From NCBI GenBank assembly GCA_963970005.1, contig CAXAMN010003692.1, forward strand, positions 161,326-225,325: a stretch of DNA of 64,000 nucleotides, given 5' to 3'. Below the pieces are notes generated by a model, which saw nothing but the letters and a program-made list of their open reading frames with translations, did no database searches and was not told the origin of the DNA. Source of the DNA: Durusdinium trenchii. Taxonomy: Eukaryota; Sar; Dinophyceae; Suessiales; Symbiodiniaceae. The position numbers and the translations under genes were made by a program. This document shows, piece by piece, positions 1 through 10,734 of this stretch (position 1 is the first letter of the stretch; every line of letters begins with the position of its first letter).

Positions 1-160
1 CCTTTGGAACGGGGATGGCTGGGGAGGGAACCACGGCCGGAGGTGGAACCATCACTTCTGCTGGCGCTCGCGCCTTTGGAGCGGGGATGGCTTGGGTGGG
101 AACCGCTTCCGGAGGTGGAACCATCACTTCTGCTGGCGCCTTCGGAGGTGGAAGGGTTTG
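1..160. repeat. 72-bp minisatellite at window edge
   Basis: Two copies of a roughly 72-bp unit beginning CCTTTGGA(A/G)CGGGGATGGCT start at positions 1 and 73, and a partial third starts near 139. The frames through it encode Gly/Ala/Thr-rich repeats, which look like a by-product of the repeat. The array probably continues left of the window. Confidence 0.75.
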
Positions 161-312
161 GGCTGCAGAGGACGACCCAGTGCTTGCCAGAGGCTGCTCA
201 GGCGACATTGAACTCCTTATGCCGCATTTGCTCCCACCCCCGACCAACCTCAAAAATAAATTGGAGTGGGGGGGGGGCAGGGCGGTGTCAAACAATTCAA
301 AGTCATGCAAGA

Positions 313-573
313 TCATGTAAGTGTCATCTTGGCACTCACAGCTTGGACCATAGTCGGATCCAAGAAATCAGCCTGCATAGCCCGATCGATCTCTGCAGCC
401 AGCCGAGCCTTAAATTCATGATCACAAGAAAACAAAATTTTAAACTCATGGGCAGTCCAACTCGGAATTGTCGCAACAAACATCGGAACTAGTCTGGAAT
501 AACTCGAACGACAAACAACAAATAGTGCTGGACCTCCATCGGGAAGCAATCTCATCTGGGTCCAACGCAGGAA
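313..573 (-). CDS. Exon-like frame, unknown protein (probable C-terminal exon)
   Basis: An open minus-strand frame of about 86 codons ends in TGA at 315-313. It has a normal amino-acid composition and regular hydrophobic spacing, for example FVATIPSWTAHEFKILFSC followed by HEFKARLAAEIDRAMQ. An AG acceptor lies just upstream of position 573 in transcript sense. I do not recognise the family. It may be the last exon of the intron-rich minus-strand gene or genes spread over 0.3-7.5 kb. Splice limits are inferred by eye. Confidence 0.4.
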   Translation of the reverse strand, partial: FLRWTQMRLLPDGGPALFVVCRSSYSRLVPMFVATIPSWTAHEFKILFSCDHEFKARLAAEIDRAMQADFLDPTMVQAVSAKMTLT

Positions 574-741
574 CTTTCTTTCCCGTCTTCCCCATGGCCA
601 AATCCAAGATTGGCAAAGTCGAGCGCCGCAAAAAAAATAGTTAGTTGAGCCTTCACACACCTCGTAGGACACGCCACCGGTAGTGCACAAGCAACACGAC
701 GCGCGGAGCTGGAATGGTCCAGAACATGTTTTGATTGTTCA

Positions 742-840
742 GTTTTTTTGTACACTTTTTTATGTTTTTTTTTAATGGATTTTTACGGGGTTTTTTACGG
801 ATTTTTACGCTTTTTTACGGGTTTTTATGCTTTTTTACGG
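742..840. repeat. T-rich TTTTTTACGG tandem repeat
   Basis: This thymine-rich tract contains at least six degenerate repeats of a 10-16 base unit of the form T(5-6)ACGG/ATGC. The phenylalanine-rich frame through it (735-1043) follows from the composition and is not called as a gene. Confidence 0.7.
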
Positions 841-1344
841 TCTTAAGAAGATTGACTGAATTCAAGATATTTTTGGTGGTCGCCAAAACAATTCCTCATA
901 CACTTGGCTGGAATCCAATCTCGAGCGTGGAGTGCACAAGCAAAACCACATCAACAACTTGCCGGCACAAGATCTCGTGCGTTTCCACAAGCGCAGTGCT
1001 TATGTTGAGGTGCCCCACCCATCAACTTCAAGCAGTTGAATGAATTTAGCTAATCGCCACATAGCTGTGCTACGTGGGTCAAACAGAACGAATTTGCAAG
1101 TTTCACATTTAAACCTATCAGAACCAATCAGCTGGCCAGGAGCGAGGTAGTTTCAAAAGCGAACAGGTGCCAAGGTATCGAAGCACGTCGTTCAGCCTTG
1201 CCTGCCATTGGGAAAGGCAAGGAACAGTTCAAGAAAACATACTAGTCCTCCGTTGTAGCTATATTCATATTTTGTATTATGTATGTATTTTCTTGGATCC
1301 TCCTCGACGTATTGTTTGGAATGACCCAATTACAAGTCTTTTTA

Positions 1345-1480
1345 CACATGCTTGTTTGCACTGCGTGCCGTCACTTGCAAAGCCCCCTTCACCCTGTGTG
1401 TCCAAAACAGGATCACAGACAGGCGCCTCGTCGCTTCCAAATTGCAATGCAAAAAGCAATCGGATGTTTTCCTCCTTCCA
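1345..1480 (-). CDS. Exon-like frame, unknown protein
   Basis: A minus-strand open frame carries a plausible coding stretch with segments such as KEENIRLLFALQFGSDEAP and TQCKQACVKRLVIGSFQ. There is no recognised domain. It lies in series with other minus-strand exon-like frames, so it is annotated as a probable internal exon. Limits are approximate and a chance open frame is possible. Confidence 0.3.
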
Positions 1481-1559
1481 ACTCTTTGCGCGCAAATTCC
1501 CTCAATGAAGGTTGCATGACTTGAAATCAATCAACCCACTGGACAAAACATAAAATATA

Positions 1560-1690
1560 CAGGTCCTCATCATAGGTCTCATCAAGACATTCAAAAAGAG
1601 GCTCTCGATGCACAGCGCAGCCCCGACATTGTGGAAATCTATCCTTGGGGAAGGAGAGCCGTGGGCGCCTACTGAGCTTTTAACCCCTGT
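1560..1690 (-). CDS. Exon-like frame, unknown protein
   Basis: A minus-strand frame encodes a stretch including GSPSPRIDFHNVGAALCIE and SLFLNVLMRPMMRTC, which looks protein-like. There is no domain match. It is in line with neighbouring minus-strand exon candidates. Boundaries were not resolved. Confidence 0.3.
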
Positions 1691-2639
1691 GTGAGTTTGT
1701 TTTGAGCTGCGTATAATCATATAGTGTTCAAACTCCCAGTGTCAGAGATGTTTTGGTTCATTCGTCTGATGGTCACTACAGGAAGGGTCTCGTATAAACG
1801 AAGGGGGCGCGACCATGATGCCAAGGCCAAAAAAGTTCTTGACTCATGGCCAGTTGCCCTCCATACAAACCACCGCAAGTTAACAGTCCCAACTCAACAC
1901 AGAAACTATTGGCCAAGTTAGTATCTCAAAACCTTTGGTCACTGCTTGAGACAAGTATGCAACAAAACAAATGTTGTTCAAAACAGAGGTGCCTTTAGAA
2001 AGACATGAATGCCAATCTTTGGGTGTAAAATTCACACTTTGCAGGTCCATGCAGTACAGTTCAAGGGGTCTGTAAAAGTCATGTAGAAGGAGAGATAATT
2101 GGGTCGCCACTGTCGTCACTGTTCAGAAGACTGTGGTTGCCTCGTCTCAAGTTCTTACACCCTTTCTTACTAGTTACAATGGGGTCCTTGTCAACCACAA
2201 CTGAAAGATTCTATAACTCCTTGAGCGGTTCGCTTTTTCTCGCTTATTTGGTCCTCAGAAAATGGGATATCAGGCACCTTCAAAACTCACCCGGAAGTTC
2301 GCCCTTTCCAAATTGCCGTCTCCAGGCCCGTCCCCCCCACAAATGGACTTGCGTGTCCTGTTTTTACACGCGTCGTTGTTTGTTGCTTATAAAAGGCCAC
2401 TATGTGTAGCGTTGGTTCTGGAGGTTAACTACATGAACGCTGAAAAACACAGCCTCATGGGGGTTGCAAGGATAACAATATTTTAAAGTAAATGGGTCTT
2501 GCATCTGCAAGACATTTGGGACACCCCTAGCTGAACTCACACCATTCAAGCTTTCCAAAACAGAAACCCACTGCTGCAAAGCCTAAAGAGAAGACCCAGG
2601 GTAAAGAACCAGTGTTCTCAATTGAATGTAGGTCACATT

Positions 2640-2870
2640 CGGCTAGTTAAAAACCTGACAAGGGCTGAAACTGAACAGGTGATTTGACAAGTCACAGTTT
2701 GGGCGGCTTGGCATCCTTCCCTCCAGGACTTGATGACGGCTTCCGCAAACAAAGGGGTGTATTCCCTCAGCAAGTGCACAATCCAATGAACAAACCTAAC
2801 ACCGGCTCCACATGTGTTCTTCAAAGGACCCTTGCGTGCAAGGATCTGCGTGGACTGAAGCGCGTTCTTG
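2640..2870 (-). CDS. Exon-like frame, unknown protein
   Basis: The minus-strand frame includes GPLKNTCGAGVRFVHWIVHL followed by an amphipathic, aromatic-rich stretch ending near SWREGCQAAQ. This is more protein-like than the surrounding frames. I cannot assign a family. It probably belongs to the same intron-dense minus-strand gene series. Confidence 0.35.
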
Positions 2871-3224
2871 ATTCCAGTCAATCGCTTCTTCCCATTGACC
2901 TGGACCCAAAACCAGTGTAGGACGCTATCTACAAAGCTTCAAGGGGTCCAAACCGCGTTGCAGCTTGTTAAATTACATACATGTCACACTCAGACATATA
3001 TATATATATTATATGGATCGCAGCGTGTGCTTTCCTGGAAGCAGAAACACAATTCGACCATATGCGACTAAGAAACTACAGAGGTTTTCACCAATTGTTT
3101 TTCAGCCTTCTTGATTGGGCGCGGCTTCGGTTGCTTGTAACGGAGAAGAGCCTGGCGCCCACAGCTATAAAGCAGAAGAAAGGTTGTTTTCAAGTTCCCT
3201 GAAAAATGGTTGAGCTAAGGGGCT

Positions 3225-3545
3225 GCAAAAGCACGATGGTTCACATACAGCCAGGTTGGCTTGGTTGTCTCCGCGCCGAACCAAGCCATGAGCACCTTTA
3301 CGCGGTAGACCTCACACCCATCAGCAGGACTAACTGCATGTAAGCACGGACGCTGCAGATTCTGAAACCACAGGTAGTTATGCAACAAAAAAGCCATCCA
3401 AGCCACCGTCAGTTCACGCAAAAGCTCTTGAAATTTTGGCAGTGCCTGCATTCCTCCAGTTGAGTTGTGAACAGGTTGCTCCAACAGTGTGAAGATACCT
3501 AGAGCGTCAGCGAAGCGCCACAACAGTAGAGTCCTCGCGGCCAAC
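3225..3545 (-). CDS. Exon pair of a LEQP/KPTWLY protein family
   Basis: The minus strand encodes LAARTLLLWRFADALGIF, then TLLEQP, a helical stretch with FQELLRELTVAWMAF, and further on VLMAWFGAETTKPTWLY. The order LEQP, then a Phe/Leu helix, then W-x-x-FGA-x-T-x-KPTWLY matches a very abundant dinoflagellate protein family that I recall from gene models but whose function I do not know. Low-complexity sequence between the two blocks (about 3,320-3,390) probably holds an intron with an AG acceptor before the VYRVKVLMAW stretch. This is the best evidence that the minus strand here is a host gene. Confidence 0.5.
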
Positions 3546-4619
3546 GTGCACAAGAATGAAACACCGTTTACTCAATCGTGCATACAGAAACCACACACAG
3601 ACGTGAGCGTGCAACCTGTCCTGAAGGCCAATAAATTCCCAACCACAACACCAGGAGTAGGTAAACCCTCTGGCAGCAATACACTGGTTGATAAAAGCAA
3701 AGGAAGAACCTCGCACGAAACGTGCGCAGGGCAAAGGTGGCTGGCCAGCTAAAACGAAGGAGTGCCCTCAACATCTTCTAAAATGCATACTCATGGTTTC
3801 CACATAACAAAGACCTCAATGTGGTGCCTTCCACCTGCAATCATTAGACAGAAGTGCAGCACACATTGAAAAGGGGCACAGACAGGAGCGAAGGTGCAAA
3901 GTCCACCGCAGCGGACCCGCCGCACACAGATCACAGCAAGCCTTTGCCACTGCAAGCATCGCAACAGGGAAGCATCACAAACACTTCAGGACTTGTGCTT
4001 GTTTAACCACACGTGCATCCCAGCAACAAAAATCCTGCAGGGCTTGTCAAATCGAAGGCATCACTGTAGTCAAGATCGAGACCTCTTGACAAGTAACCTT
4101 CTCGCGCTGCAGCCTTGACAATCTCCTTGCAGCTTCAAACTGCAATGGCTCAACTTACTGACTGACCCACATCCCGTCATGGGCGTGTAATGTGTTTTTC
4201 TTGGGTACATCATGCACACGTGTTTGTCCACATGTGAGTTACAGTCCACAACCACACAAACAAGGTCGCTAAAGAAACGGTGATTGAAATTGGCCCCAAA
4301 GCCAAAAGATTGGCGCACTAGTTCGCAGGTCTAGTTTCCATTTTCCCGGCGAAGATTTCAGCAGCGTCTATATCTCCAATATTAGGTGCCTGCGCATGGC
4401 GCACAAACAGTTCAGTGACTGGATGTACGTGGACATGTGCAACGTACAGTGGACATCATGCGGGCAAGAAACAACAACGGGCATATACGCCAAAGCAAAG
4501 AGAATTGCAATGAATGCCCGGGGCCTGAATACATGTCAACACGACCAGCCACTATATTGTTATTGAGCTTGCAAAGCTAGAGTACTGTAGCAAGCTGTTT
4601 ATTGCCTAATTTTCAGTCA

Positions 4620-4760
4620 AAGCCGCAACCCTGCAGCAAGCATGCGAGCTACATGTGGTCGGGCAGCAAAGCGCCCCATGATCACTTGCCCACAGGATGT
4701 CTCCACGTCAACTACCAAACAAGCTCGGACCACACTGGATGAGCCACGCGCAAAAACAAG
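4620..4760 (-). CDS. Weak exon-like frame
   Basis: A minus-strand frame encodes SSVVRACLVVDVETSCGQVI followed by an Arg/Ala-rich helix. It is called only because it is in line with stronger exon candidates on the same strand. It could be chance. Confidence 0.22.
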
Positions 4761-5009
4761 CAACGTGAGCGGTGAGCGCGCCCACAAAGCCATGCTTGAC
4801 AATGAGAAAGTGATAGAAAACTCGAATCGAACCCACATAGCGATGGCCTCTACCCTACTAACTAGCCATGGCCTCCTACCCTAGTAGCGATACAAAAACA
4901 AGGTCTGCTCCCGGCTTTCCGTTTTTATTTCAACATGCTGCCACCGAAGCGTCCTCGCGCCGCCTCTGAGCACACGCATTCAGAAACACGGAGCTCTTAA
5001 GCTTAATTA

Positions 5010-5240
5010 AGTGGAGATGTAAGGTGACAAAACGGTACTTGGCAAAAGTCTCCTGCCAAGAACACTGCTCCTCGGATTGGCCAGATAAGAATAGCCTGTA
5101 TCGCAACGTCAGTCGCCGTTTCCTCCGTTCAGACTCGCTCATGTTCTCAAGGATTGTCCTGGCCGCAGCCCCCAAACAATCCCAACAGCGCCCGACCATT
5201 TCTGCTACGCAATAATTGCTAGTCCACTGCACCAATGTTT
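5010..5240 (-). CDS. Exon-like frame, unknown protein
   Basis: This strongly protein-like minus-strand frame includes WTSNYCVAEMVGRCWDCLGA, then an ARTILENMSESERRKRRL segment and SEEQCSWQETFAKYRFV. The Arg/Lys-Glu helix and Cys/Trp content are unlike the AT-rich flanks. No family is recognised. It lies about 100 bp downstream, in transcript sense, of the 5,340-5,450 candidate, consistent with a short intron. Confidence 0.45.
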
Positions 5241-5339
5241 GTTCGTACATGTATAGTCCTGCGGATAGCTGACAGTTTCCATATTTGATTTGCTTCCTGC
5301 AAGTAATGGAAACCCATGAGCTGCAATTTCACAACGCAG

Positions 5340-5450
5340 GAACAATGTCAAATTCAGCGTACACGCGTTGAGCCTCATGTGTCCGGCCAAGACTGCGAGC
5401 CCTTCGCATGAACTCATTGTAATGCGCCCAAAGTGGGCCACCTGATTGAT
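5340..5450 (-). CDS. Exon-like frame, unknown protein
   Basis: The minus-strand frame reads DQSGGPLWAHYNEFMRRARS and then a helix ending AEFDIVPA. An AG acceptor immediately precedes the GAT codon of the first residue, and the preceding candidate exon ends about 30 bp upstream in transcript sense. No family is recognised. Confidence 0.4.
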
Positions 5451-5469
5451 CCTCAATCAGCGAACATAC

Positions 5470-5690
5470 CACAAAGAAAAGTGCACATACAACTCTGTCG
5501 CCTTCTTCGCCTTGGGTTTGTCCGGTTCGCACTGCCCTTTTGAAAGAGATTGGCCTTGACGCGGGTCCTCTTGGAAGTTTCTCAGGGCCAAACGACACTG
5601 TGCAAAAATGTTTTGGGCAAGAAGAACACTGGCTTCACACAGCATAAACTCCTCCACTTCCCGCACCGTTGTCCCCTGATTGATAGGTTC
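5470..5690 (-). CDS. Exon-like frame, unknown protein
   Basis: The minus-strand frame contains TTVREVEEFMLCEASVLLAQ, then NIFAQCRLALRNFQEDPRQG and a Lys-rich tail PDKPKAKKATEL. It has a long amphipathic helix and balanced composition, and a possible GT donor follows at GAGTT|GTATGT. No domain is recognised. Confidence 0.45.
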
Positions 5691-6013
5691 TTCGGTATTC
5701 AAGCTCGAGCTGTGCTTTCTTTTGTCAGTATACGTCTGAGTCTCCCAAAATGTTTTTAGCACTGTTGGTTCAACAAAAGCACTGAATGTTCAAGAAAACA
5801 TGCCTGCCCATCAATCACCGGCACTTCTCCGCTTGGGAGAACCTGAGCAGTTCAGATCAAACCAAAATTGCATGTCGACAAAGTAGCTGCACACACAACT
5901 TGGGGTTGTGCCTCCGCGTGAGACACTTCCACCGGCGCTGGTAGGTTAACGCCCGGCACTAGCTCATATGGAAGTGTATCCTCTGACTACCAGAGAGGGT
6001 GATTTTGTTCAAT

Positions 6014-6235
6014 GAATTTGGCAGCAAAGGACCGGAGACACAAAAAGGTCCTCGTGCAATTCATCGATATGGTTCTTCCGAGCCAACGATGGCCCTGATG
6101 CAGCCGGATCCTTTCCAAGCAGGATGCATTCAAAAACACCGTTCTTTTTTTCCACGCATACGAGACTGCAAAACAATCGCATACTCTGCTGAAGATAGCG
6201 CAGTACGGTTGCCTGGTCATTTGCAAATGATGTTC
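6014..6235 (-). CDS. Exon-like frame, unknown protein
   Basis: One minus-strand frame stays open for about 73 codons without an ATG. It reads AGGTSFANDQATVLRYLQQS, then a Cys-containing strand VFECILLGKDPAAS, then an acidic stretch HIDELHEDLFVSP, ending at TGA 6,016-6,014. An acceptor-like CAG precedes it. The likely donor is the GT in CCG|GTCCTT near 6,030. Function unknown. Confidence 0.42.
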
Positions 6236-6429
6236 CTCCTGCCTGACAGGAAAGCGCATGCGCAAAAGACTTTTAACATTAGCTGCACAAACGATGACAA
6301 GGAAACAACCCAACAGCGGGTATGAAGTGTGCCTTCGGTGTACTAGCATCAGCGCCCCTTCCTGCAACAACACCGCTCAAAGAACATGTGAGCGCAAAAA
6401 AAGTAAAGCCGGTCCTTCACTGGGTTCAC

Positions 6430-6640
6430 ACGTTGTCGCTGCCTGCAATCTGTTCTTGAAAAGCTTCTTGTGCTGGGCTGTCGGGTCAAACCCAACAGGT
6501 GGGTGTTTTGCTAGGACGCGAAGGACAGCTTCAAGACAAGCTGGCTGGTCCACGGTGGGAATTTTGTTTGAGGCTGCCTGTTTGCTCTCTTTTGCCTGTG
6601 GAACAGCATCAGCCACTGGACCAGTGAGCTGGGTCTCCAT
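6430..6640 (-). CDS. Exon-like frame, unknown protein
   Basis: The minus-strand frame reads METQLTGPVADAVPQAKESK, followed by a Pro/Ala linker and a helix PACLEAVLRVLAKHPPVGFD and QHKKLFKNRLQAATT. Composition is protein-like. The first ATG could be a start codon or an internal methionine. No family is recognised. Confidence 0.38.
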
Positions 6641-6704
6641 CGTGTCCATGTGGCTTCCTACAACAAGTCAAAAGAAATTACAGCGCGCGCATCCAAGAAA
6701 ACAA

Positions 6705-6800
6705 GTTCTTATGCGCAAACTTGTTGCGTGCGCCTTCCGGTTTCCTGGTGAATTTCTTGACCATGAGTTTTTCGCCAACCTTTTGTTTCAAAGGCAATAG
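6705..6800 (-). CDS. Short basic exon-like frame
   Basis: The minus-strand frame encodes KQKVGEKLMVKKFTRKPEGA followed by RNKFAHKN, a basic, protein-like segment between two other candidate exons. It is too short to assign. Confidence 0.3.
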
Positions 6801-7024
6801 CCAGTCCCGAGCCTAGAGCAGAAAAGGACAAAACCAATGACCCATTATACAGTAATGGCTTGGAAATTGAGCAAACACCACTATATATAGACAAGACGCT
6901 TTTTTTGTGCACCCATTCGATTTCTTTCGTTGACGAACTATCCACACTGCCTCAAAAATGCAACAATGCCTGACACAAATTTGAACAAAACGGTTCATCA
7001 GTTTAACACCAACAAGCTGCCATT

Positions 7025-7155
7025 CCCTTCAACGCAACGGCTTGCGCGTGAGCCAACCCAGAATCACAATCTGCTTCGCCAAACTTGGTGCGTATCGCTT
7101 GTTCGATTTCATCTACACTCATCACACGGCCCAAGTTCTCAAAGACCTCCAAAGA
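7025..7155 (-). CDS. Exon-like frame with helical repeat character
   Basis: The minus-strand frame reads VFENLGRVMSVDEIEQAIRT then KFGEADCDSGLAHAQAVALK. The ENLG...SVDEIEQAI pattern is a well-formed amphipathic helix and looks genuinely coding. An AG precedes the GTC of the first residue. Family not recognised. Confidence 0.42.
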
Positions 7156-7239
7156 CCTGTGTCAGTTTTGGGGAGCAAGACTGCAATACCTCAACGCGCA
7201 CCAAAACAAAATTAGGAGATGGACAATGTTTGGTGGTGG

Positions 7240-7338
7240 CGCCTCCCAAGAACGGAAGCGTTCGGTTGAAAAAAATTGGCCCTGTCATCAGGCCGCATGT
7301 CATCAATCTCTTTTTGATCTTCATCCACAGTAATTAAA
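7240..7338 (-). CDS. Exon-like acidic frame
   Basis: The minus-strand frame encodes TVDEDQKEIDDMRPDDRANF and then FQPNASVLGR, which is charged and protein-like, upstream in transcript sense of the 7,025-7,155 exon. It is open to a stop near 7,222. Limits are uncertain. Confidence 0.35.
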
Positions 7339-7377
7339 TCATCCTGCCAAGCACTTCAAGTGAAAAGTATGAACCAT

Positions 7378-7520
7378 CCTTCCAGCAAACAACGGCTCAA
7401 CAAATCGGAGGATTGCTTTCGTAACTCTCAATCCTGCTTCTGGCAGTCGAAGCATGCTGAGAGCAACTGCACATCGCGCGACGGCTGCTGTGTGGCCGAC
7501 ATTGCGCTGCGCACCCTTCT
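7378..7520 (-). CDS. Exon-like hydrophobic/helical frame
   Basis: The minus-strand frame reads VGHTAAVARCAVALSMLRLP then EAGLRVTKAILRFVEPLFAG. It is the most upstream, in transcript sense, of the exon candidates on this strand. A GT donor is possible after the Arg-Met at about 7,376. No family assigned. Confidence 0.35.
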
Positions 7521-7529
7521 GATGCACTC

Positions 7530-8110
7530 AAACCAAAATATGCGGGCGAATCAATCACTCCTTCACTTATGAATCTAGATCGAGGGCCTGGAAACGCAGA
7601 CCACTCACGGCACGCAGGAAAAACACAACCGCCGCCGCCAACAAAAACGCCATGAAGGGACGTGACATCCTCCAACAGCAACAAGAACAACACGCAACCC
7701 CCAAACAACAATGACCAACACACCAAAAGAACAACCAACCAAGCGGGCGACAACAACAAAACAGCTCCACTAACAACCACAACACCCGCGCGCAAGTGAC
7801 ACAAAGAATTGAACAAGTGACAATGACGCGACCATGAGGAAGCGTTCTGAGAGGAACGATGGTGTCAAAACGAGGAACTGGCCTTCTTAACCTGCGAATC
7901 CTGGATAAAAATGTGGTCGGACACATATACATAGTATATATATATATTAGGTATATATACGCTCTTAGGTTTTTAGTTTGCGTGTGTTTGCAAACAGCTG
8001 TGGTAACCAGCTCGAAACGCATGTAGACTCCATTCCAAAAATCAAAGTTCGTGCGACCACGGGACCTCAACCGGACCGCAACCGTTAACTGCAAACAGTT
8101 TGTGCTCACG
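7530..8110. other. No recognisable gene
   Basis: The stretch holds AC- and CAACA-rich sequence and a short (TA)n run near 7,935. A 189-aa minus-strand frame across it is rich in Cys/Leu/Arg from composition and has no recognisable domain. Confidence 0.5.
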
Positions 8111-8114
8111 GTTT

Positions 8115-8290
8115 CCCCGCCGGACCTCAGCCGCAAGTGTCGGATGGCAGTGTTCCCCGCCGAACCTCAACCGCAAGTCTCGGATGGCAGTGTTCCCCGC
8201 CGGACCTCAACCGCAAGTGCAGGAGGGCAGTGTTCCCCACCGGACTTCAATTAACCGCGAGTGCATGTAGGATGGCAGTGTTCCCCGCCC
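8115..8290. repeat. 40-bp minisatellite
   Basis: The unit containing CGGATGGCAGTGTTCCCCGC recurs at 8,141, 8,181 and 8,221 with exact 40-bp spacing. A fourth, 49-bp variant follows near 8,270. Both strands give repeat-derived frames, not counted as genes. Confidence 0.85.
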
Positions 8291-8299
8291 CATTATGCA

Positions 8300-8735
8300 A
8301 CACGCCTGCCCATATGTGGCACCATCTTGGAAGCACATCCGAATGGACGTCGTTATCCCGTCTCAGAGAGCAAGGACGTAACATCTTTTGGCTAAAGTTG
8401 ATCGGGCATGCGCACGTCACCTGCTGCAAACACCCCATCTGCACATGATAGAGGAGAGCCTATAGCCCAAATGATCACTTTTTTTTGTACAGCGTACACT
8501 TTTTCAATCCGACCAGAAAAGTTGGCAGAGGCAGGATAGTATTTTTGCCCATGTTCAGAATAGTGTACACCGTACACTTTTCCAACCCGTACAGCTCTCC
8601 TGGGAGCGGTGGGCTGAGGCCATGGTGGCCGCGGACGAATTATTGACAGAGAACCCCCGGGTGGTCCGCCTCTCCTCTGAAGACATTCCTGGAATGCCTA
8701 TGGTCAAATCCTTGTTGCCCGCCTCCTGACGGTTA
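8300..8735. other. No recognisable gene; short GTACAC repeats
   Basis: Two similar segments containing GTACAC and CGTACACTTTTTC or CCGTACACTTTTCC lie near 8,485 and 8,565. No coding frame is supported. The region may be the 5' non-coding part of the downstream retroelement. Confidence 0.4.
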
Positions 8736-8929
8736 TTCGTACAGCTGGGAAGAGGATCATTCGGGCATTGCGCAAGCAGGACGAGCCGCCCCTGCGGAGG
8801 AGACGCCTCCCACAGACGGCGGCGCCGGCTGCGCCTGAGCAGGCGCCTCCTGCTCCCATGGTACTGCCTGTACCGGCCAGTCCGGCCGCGGTGGCTCCGC
8901 CTGCTCCTGCCAGGGGCCAGGGGACGGGG

Positions 8930-9345
8930 GGCTAATGGCCACGGCTCCCTTTACCTGTCTGGCCTCCCGAAGGATCCCCGCTGGGTGCGGGGCAATCAAA
9001 GCGGACTGATTGCCTGGCCTATGGAGAAGACTGCCTCTGAGTGTCCGGAGTCGCACAGCGGGACTGCTTTCAACTGTCGTGCCCAGAGGGCGCGAAACGT
9101 GATCAGGCCCTCCAAGAAGTCAAACAAGCGACCATCGCCACTCTGGCCGCAGGATCCAACGTGGTGGTACACTGCCAAGCAGGAGTACACAGAGCGCCGA
9201 TCCTCATGGGAGTCCTTCTTGCCTGGCTCAGGCGGACCACGTTCGACGAGGAGTGCGACCGGCTGGAACGCATGAGGGCTATTGACCGCCGAGGTGTACT
9301 GAGTCGGCGGGGCGGTGAGGCCTTGTTTGCCTGGGCGTGTTCTAG
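8930..9345 (+). pseudogene. Dual-specificity-phosphatase-like domain (broken)
   Basis: The signature VVVHCQAGVHRAPILMGVLL fits the Cys-x5-Arg P-loop of dual-specificity protein phosphatases (HCxAGxxR), followed by the usual helix with FDEECDRLERMRAID. The N-terminal strand of the domain (LYLSGLPKDPRW, near 8,940) lies in another frame, so a frameshift occurs near 9,070. The known family reaction is phosphate removal from Ser/Thr/Tyr or RNA 5' ends. What it does in a retroelement is unknown. A Cys-containing tail (ICKSCQ, near 9,540) follows in the same frame up to 9,592. Confidence 0.55.
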
Positions 9346-9658
9346 CTGTACAGGTAGCTTGCCACAGTTGCCGAGGTATCCTGTCATTTTTATTTGCTCC
9401 GCGAAGGGGGGCCTTATGGCATGTGGAGCGAGAGGGCGCCCCGTGGTGCCGATGGAGACAGGCGTCTCCGGGGTTTCGCGGCGATACCCACCGTGCTACG
9501 TCGGTGCACGAGGCGCTATAGGGTACGACCGCCAGATTTGCAAGTCTTGCCAGGCTGTGCTTCCCGGTCCGGACCGACGTGCGCTGTCCTAGGCTGTACT
9601 AATAGTGGAATTTGTGTCAAAAGGTGCACTGTCTTGTCCAGGCGACATGTGAGACTGA

Positions 9659-10231
9659 ATGAGCGCCCACCGTTTTTGTCCACAGTTGTTTGCAGTTGCC
9701 ATCATCAAGTTCGGTCGTTCCATCATGGACCAACCCCAGGCTATCCAGTTGGCGGCTGTTGCCATGGCGCCCTCGGCAGGAGAAGCGCGGCGGGGAAAGG
9801 CAGTTGAGTTACGGGATTTGGGACGGAAGGCTTGTCTAGCCCTGGAGTCCCTGCCCCCTACTATTTCCCCCTGGGGGTGGTCAAGGTCCAACTTCGTGCT
9901 ATGCAGGGTCTCTGCACTCGCTGGATTGAGTGGTGGGATGAGATTCAAGACATCCCTATGGAAAGTGCCCAGCCTGAGCCGGAACTCCACTCACTGTTGG
10001 GGGCGCGGCCAGTCAGGCCTGGGTCTGTTCCCGTACATACCTATAGTACGGGCCCTTCGCAGTGAATTATGGGAGTTGAGCACTACCTTGGCCCCGGATG
10101 AGCGGCAACGCCTACGTATGGTAGTCGCGATGGTCCATGATGAGGTGATGCCACTTGGAAACGCTCTGAATTGGGCCGCTTTGCGCTGCCTGGGCTTGGA
10201 GCTCAATGAGTTGGCGCCGCAGCGAGAGTAA
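9659..10231 (+). pseudogene. Element ORF, unknown function, frameshifted
   Basis: The 190-codon plus-strand frame begins and ends protein-like (EARRGKAVELRDLGRKACLA; later APDERQRLRMVVAMVHDEVM) but its middle is Ser/Arg-rich. The neighbouring frame there reads RAMQGLCTRWIEWWDEIQDI, so two compensating frameshifts are likely. The ORF sits between the phosphatase-like and methyltransferase-like regions. No family is recognised. A structural (Gag-like) role is possible from position only. Confidence 0.35.
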
Positions 10232-10395
10232 TGTGCTCCCTGTTCGGTTTTTGATAAAAGAGGCCAGAGACTAACGCTGTGTTTTTCGCTTTTGTGATCA
10301 GTTTCCATGAGTTCGCATTTATGCAATTTTTATTGTATTGCAGCTATCTTCAAGTTTCAAGTATTCAATTCGATCCTGTTGTTCGTTCGTTGGAA

Positions 10396-10719
10396 ATGTC
10401 GACCGCTCCTCCCAAGCAGTTGTCTACTCCGGACGATACTTTCTCCGCTTTGGCAGCCCAGTTCAACTTCGACAATCGCATCAAGGACAAGATCCTCGAG
10501 TTGGGCGTCCGCACTTTGGCTGAGTTTCGCCATTACCCTCGGACTGAAGAGGAAGTCAAACGGCTCTTTGTGGACAGTCTTTCACCACCACTGGAGGACA
10601 ATCCCGGCCGCTTGCAGGCCGCTCGCCTTCGCTTTGCGTGGAACTCATGTAAGGCCATGCTGGACGCCGAACATGCTGCAGCCAGTTTGCCACCAGCGCC
10701 TACGGAGGATGAGACCTAA
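10396..10719 (+). pseudogene. Small helical element protein
   Basis: From the ATG at 10,396 the frame encodes about 107 residues with FSALAAQFNFDNRIKDKILE, LGVRTLAEFRHYPRTEEEVK and an Arg/Ala-rich helix, ending in acidic TEDET. The likely continuation (LDSLKEAFYKRLPPPSRA) lies in another frame after 10,735, so this is probably the N-terminal part of one longer protein cut by a frameshift. It contains a helix-hairpin-like segment and may bind nucleic acid, which is inference only. Confidence 0.45.
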
Positions 10720-10734
10720 CTTGTTGCCTACATC

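Noticed and set aside
7567..8136. 189-aa minus-strand ORF rich in Cys and Leu
   Set aside because: Composition follows CAACA-rich DNA on the other strand; no domain, and a (TA)n run lies inside it.
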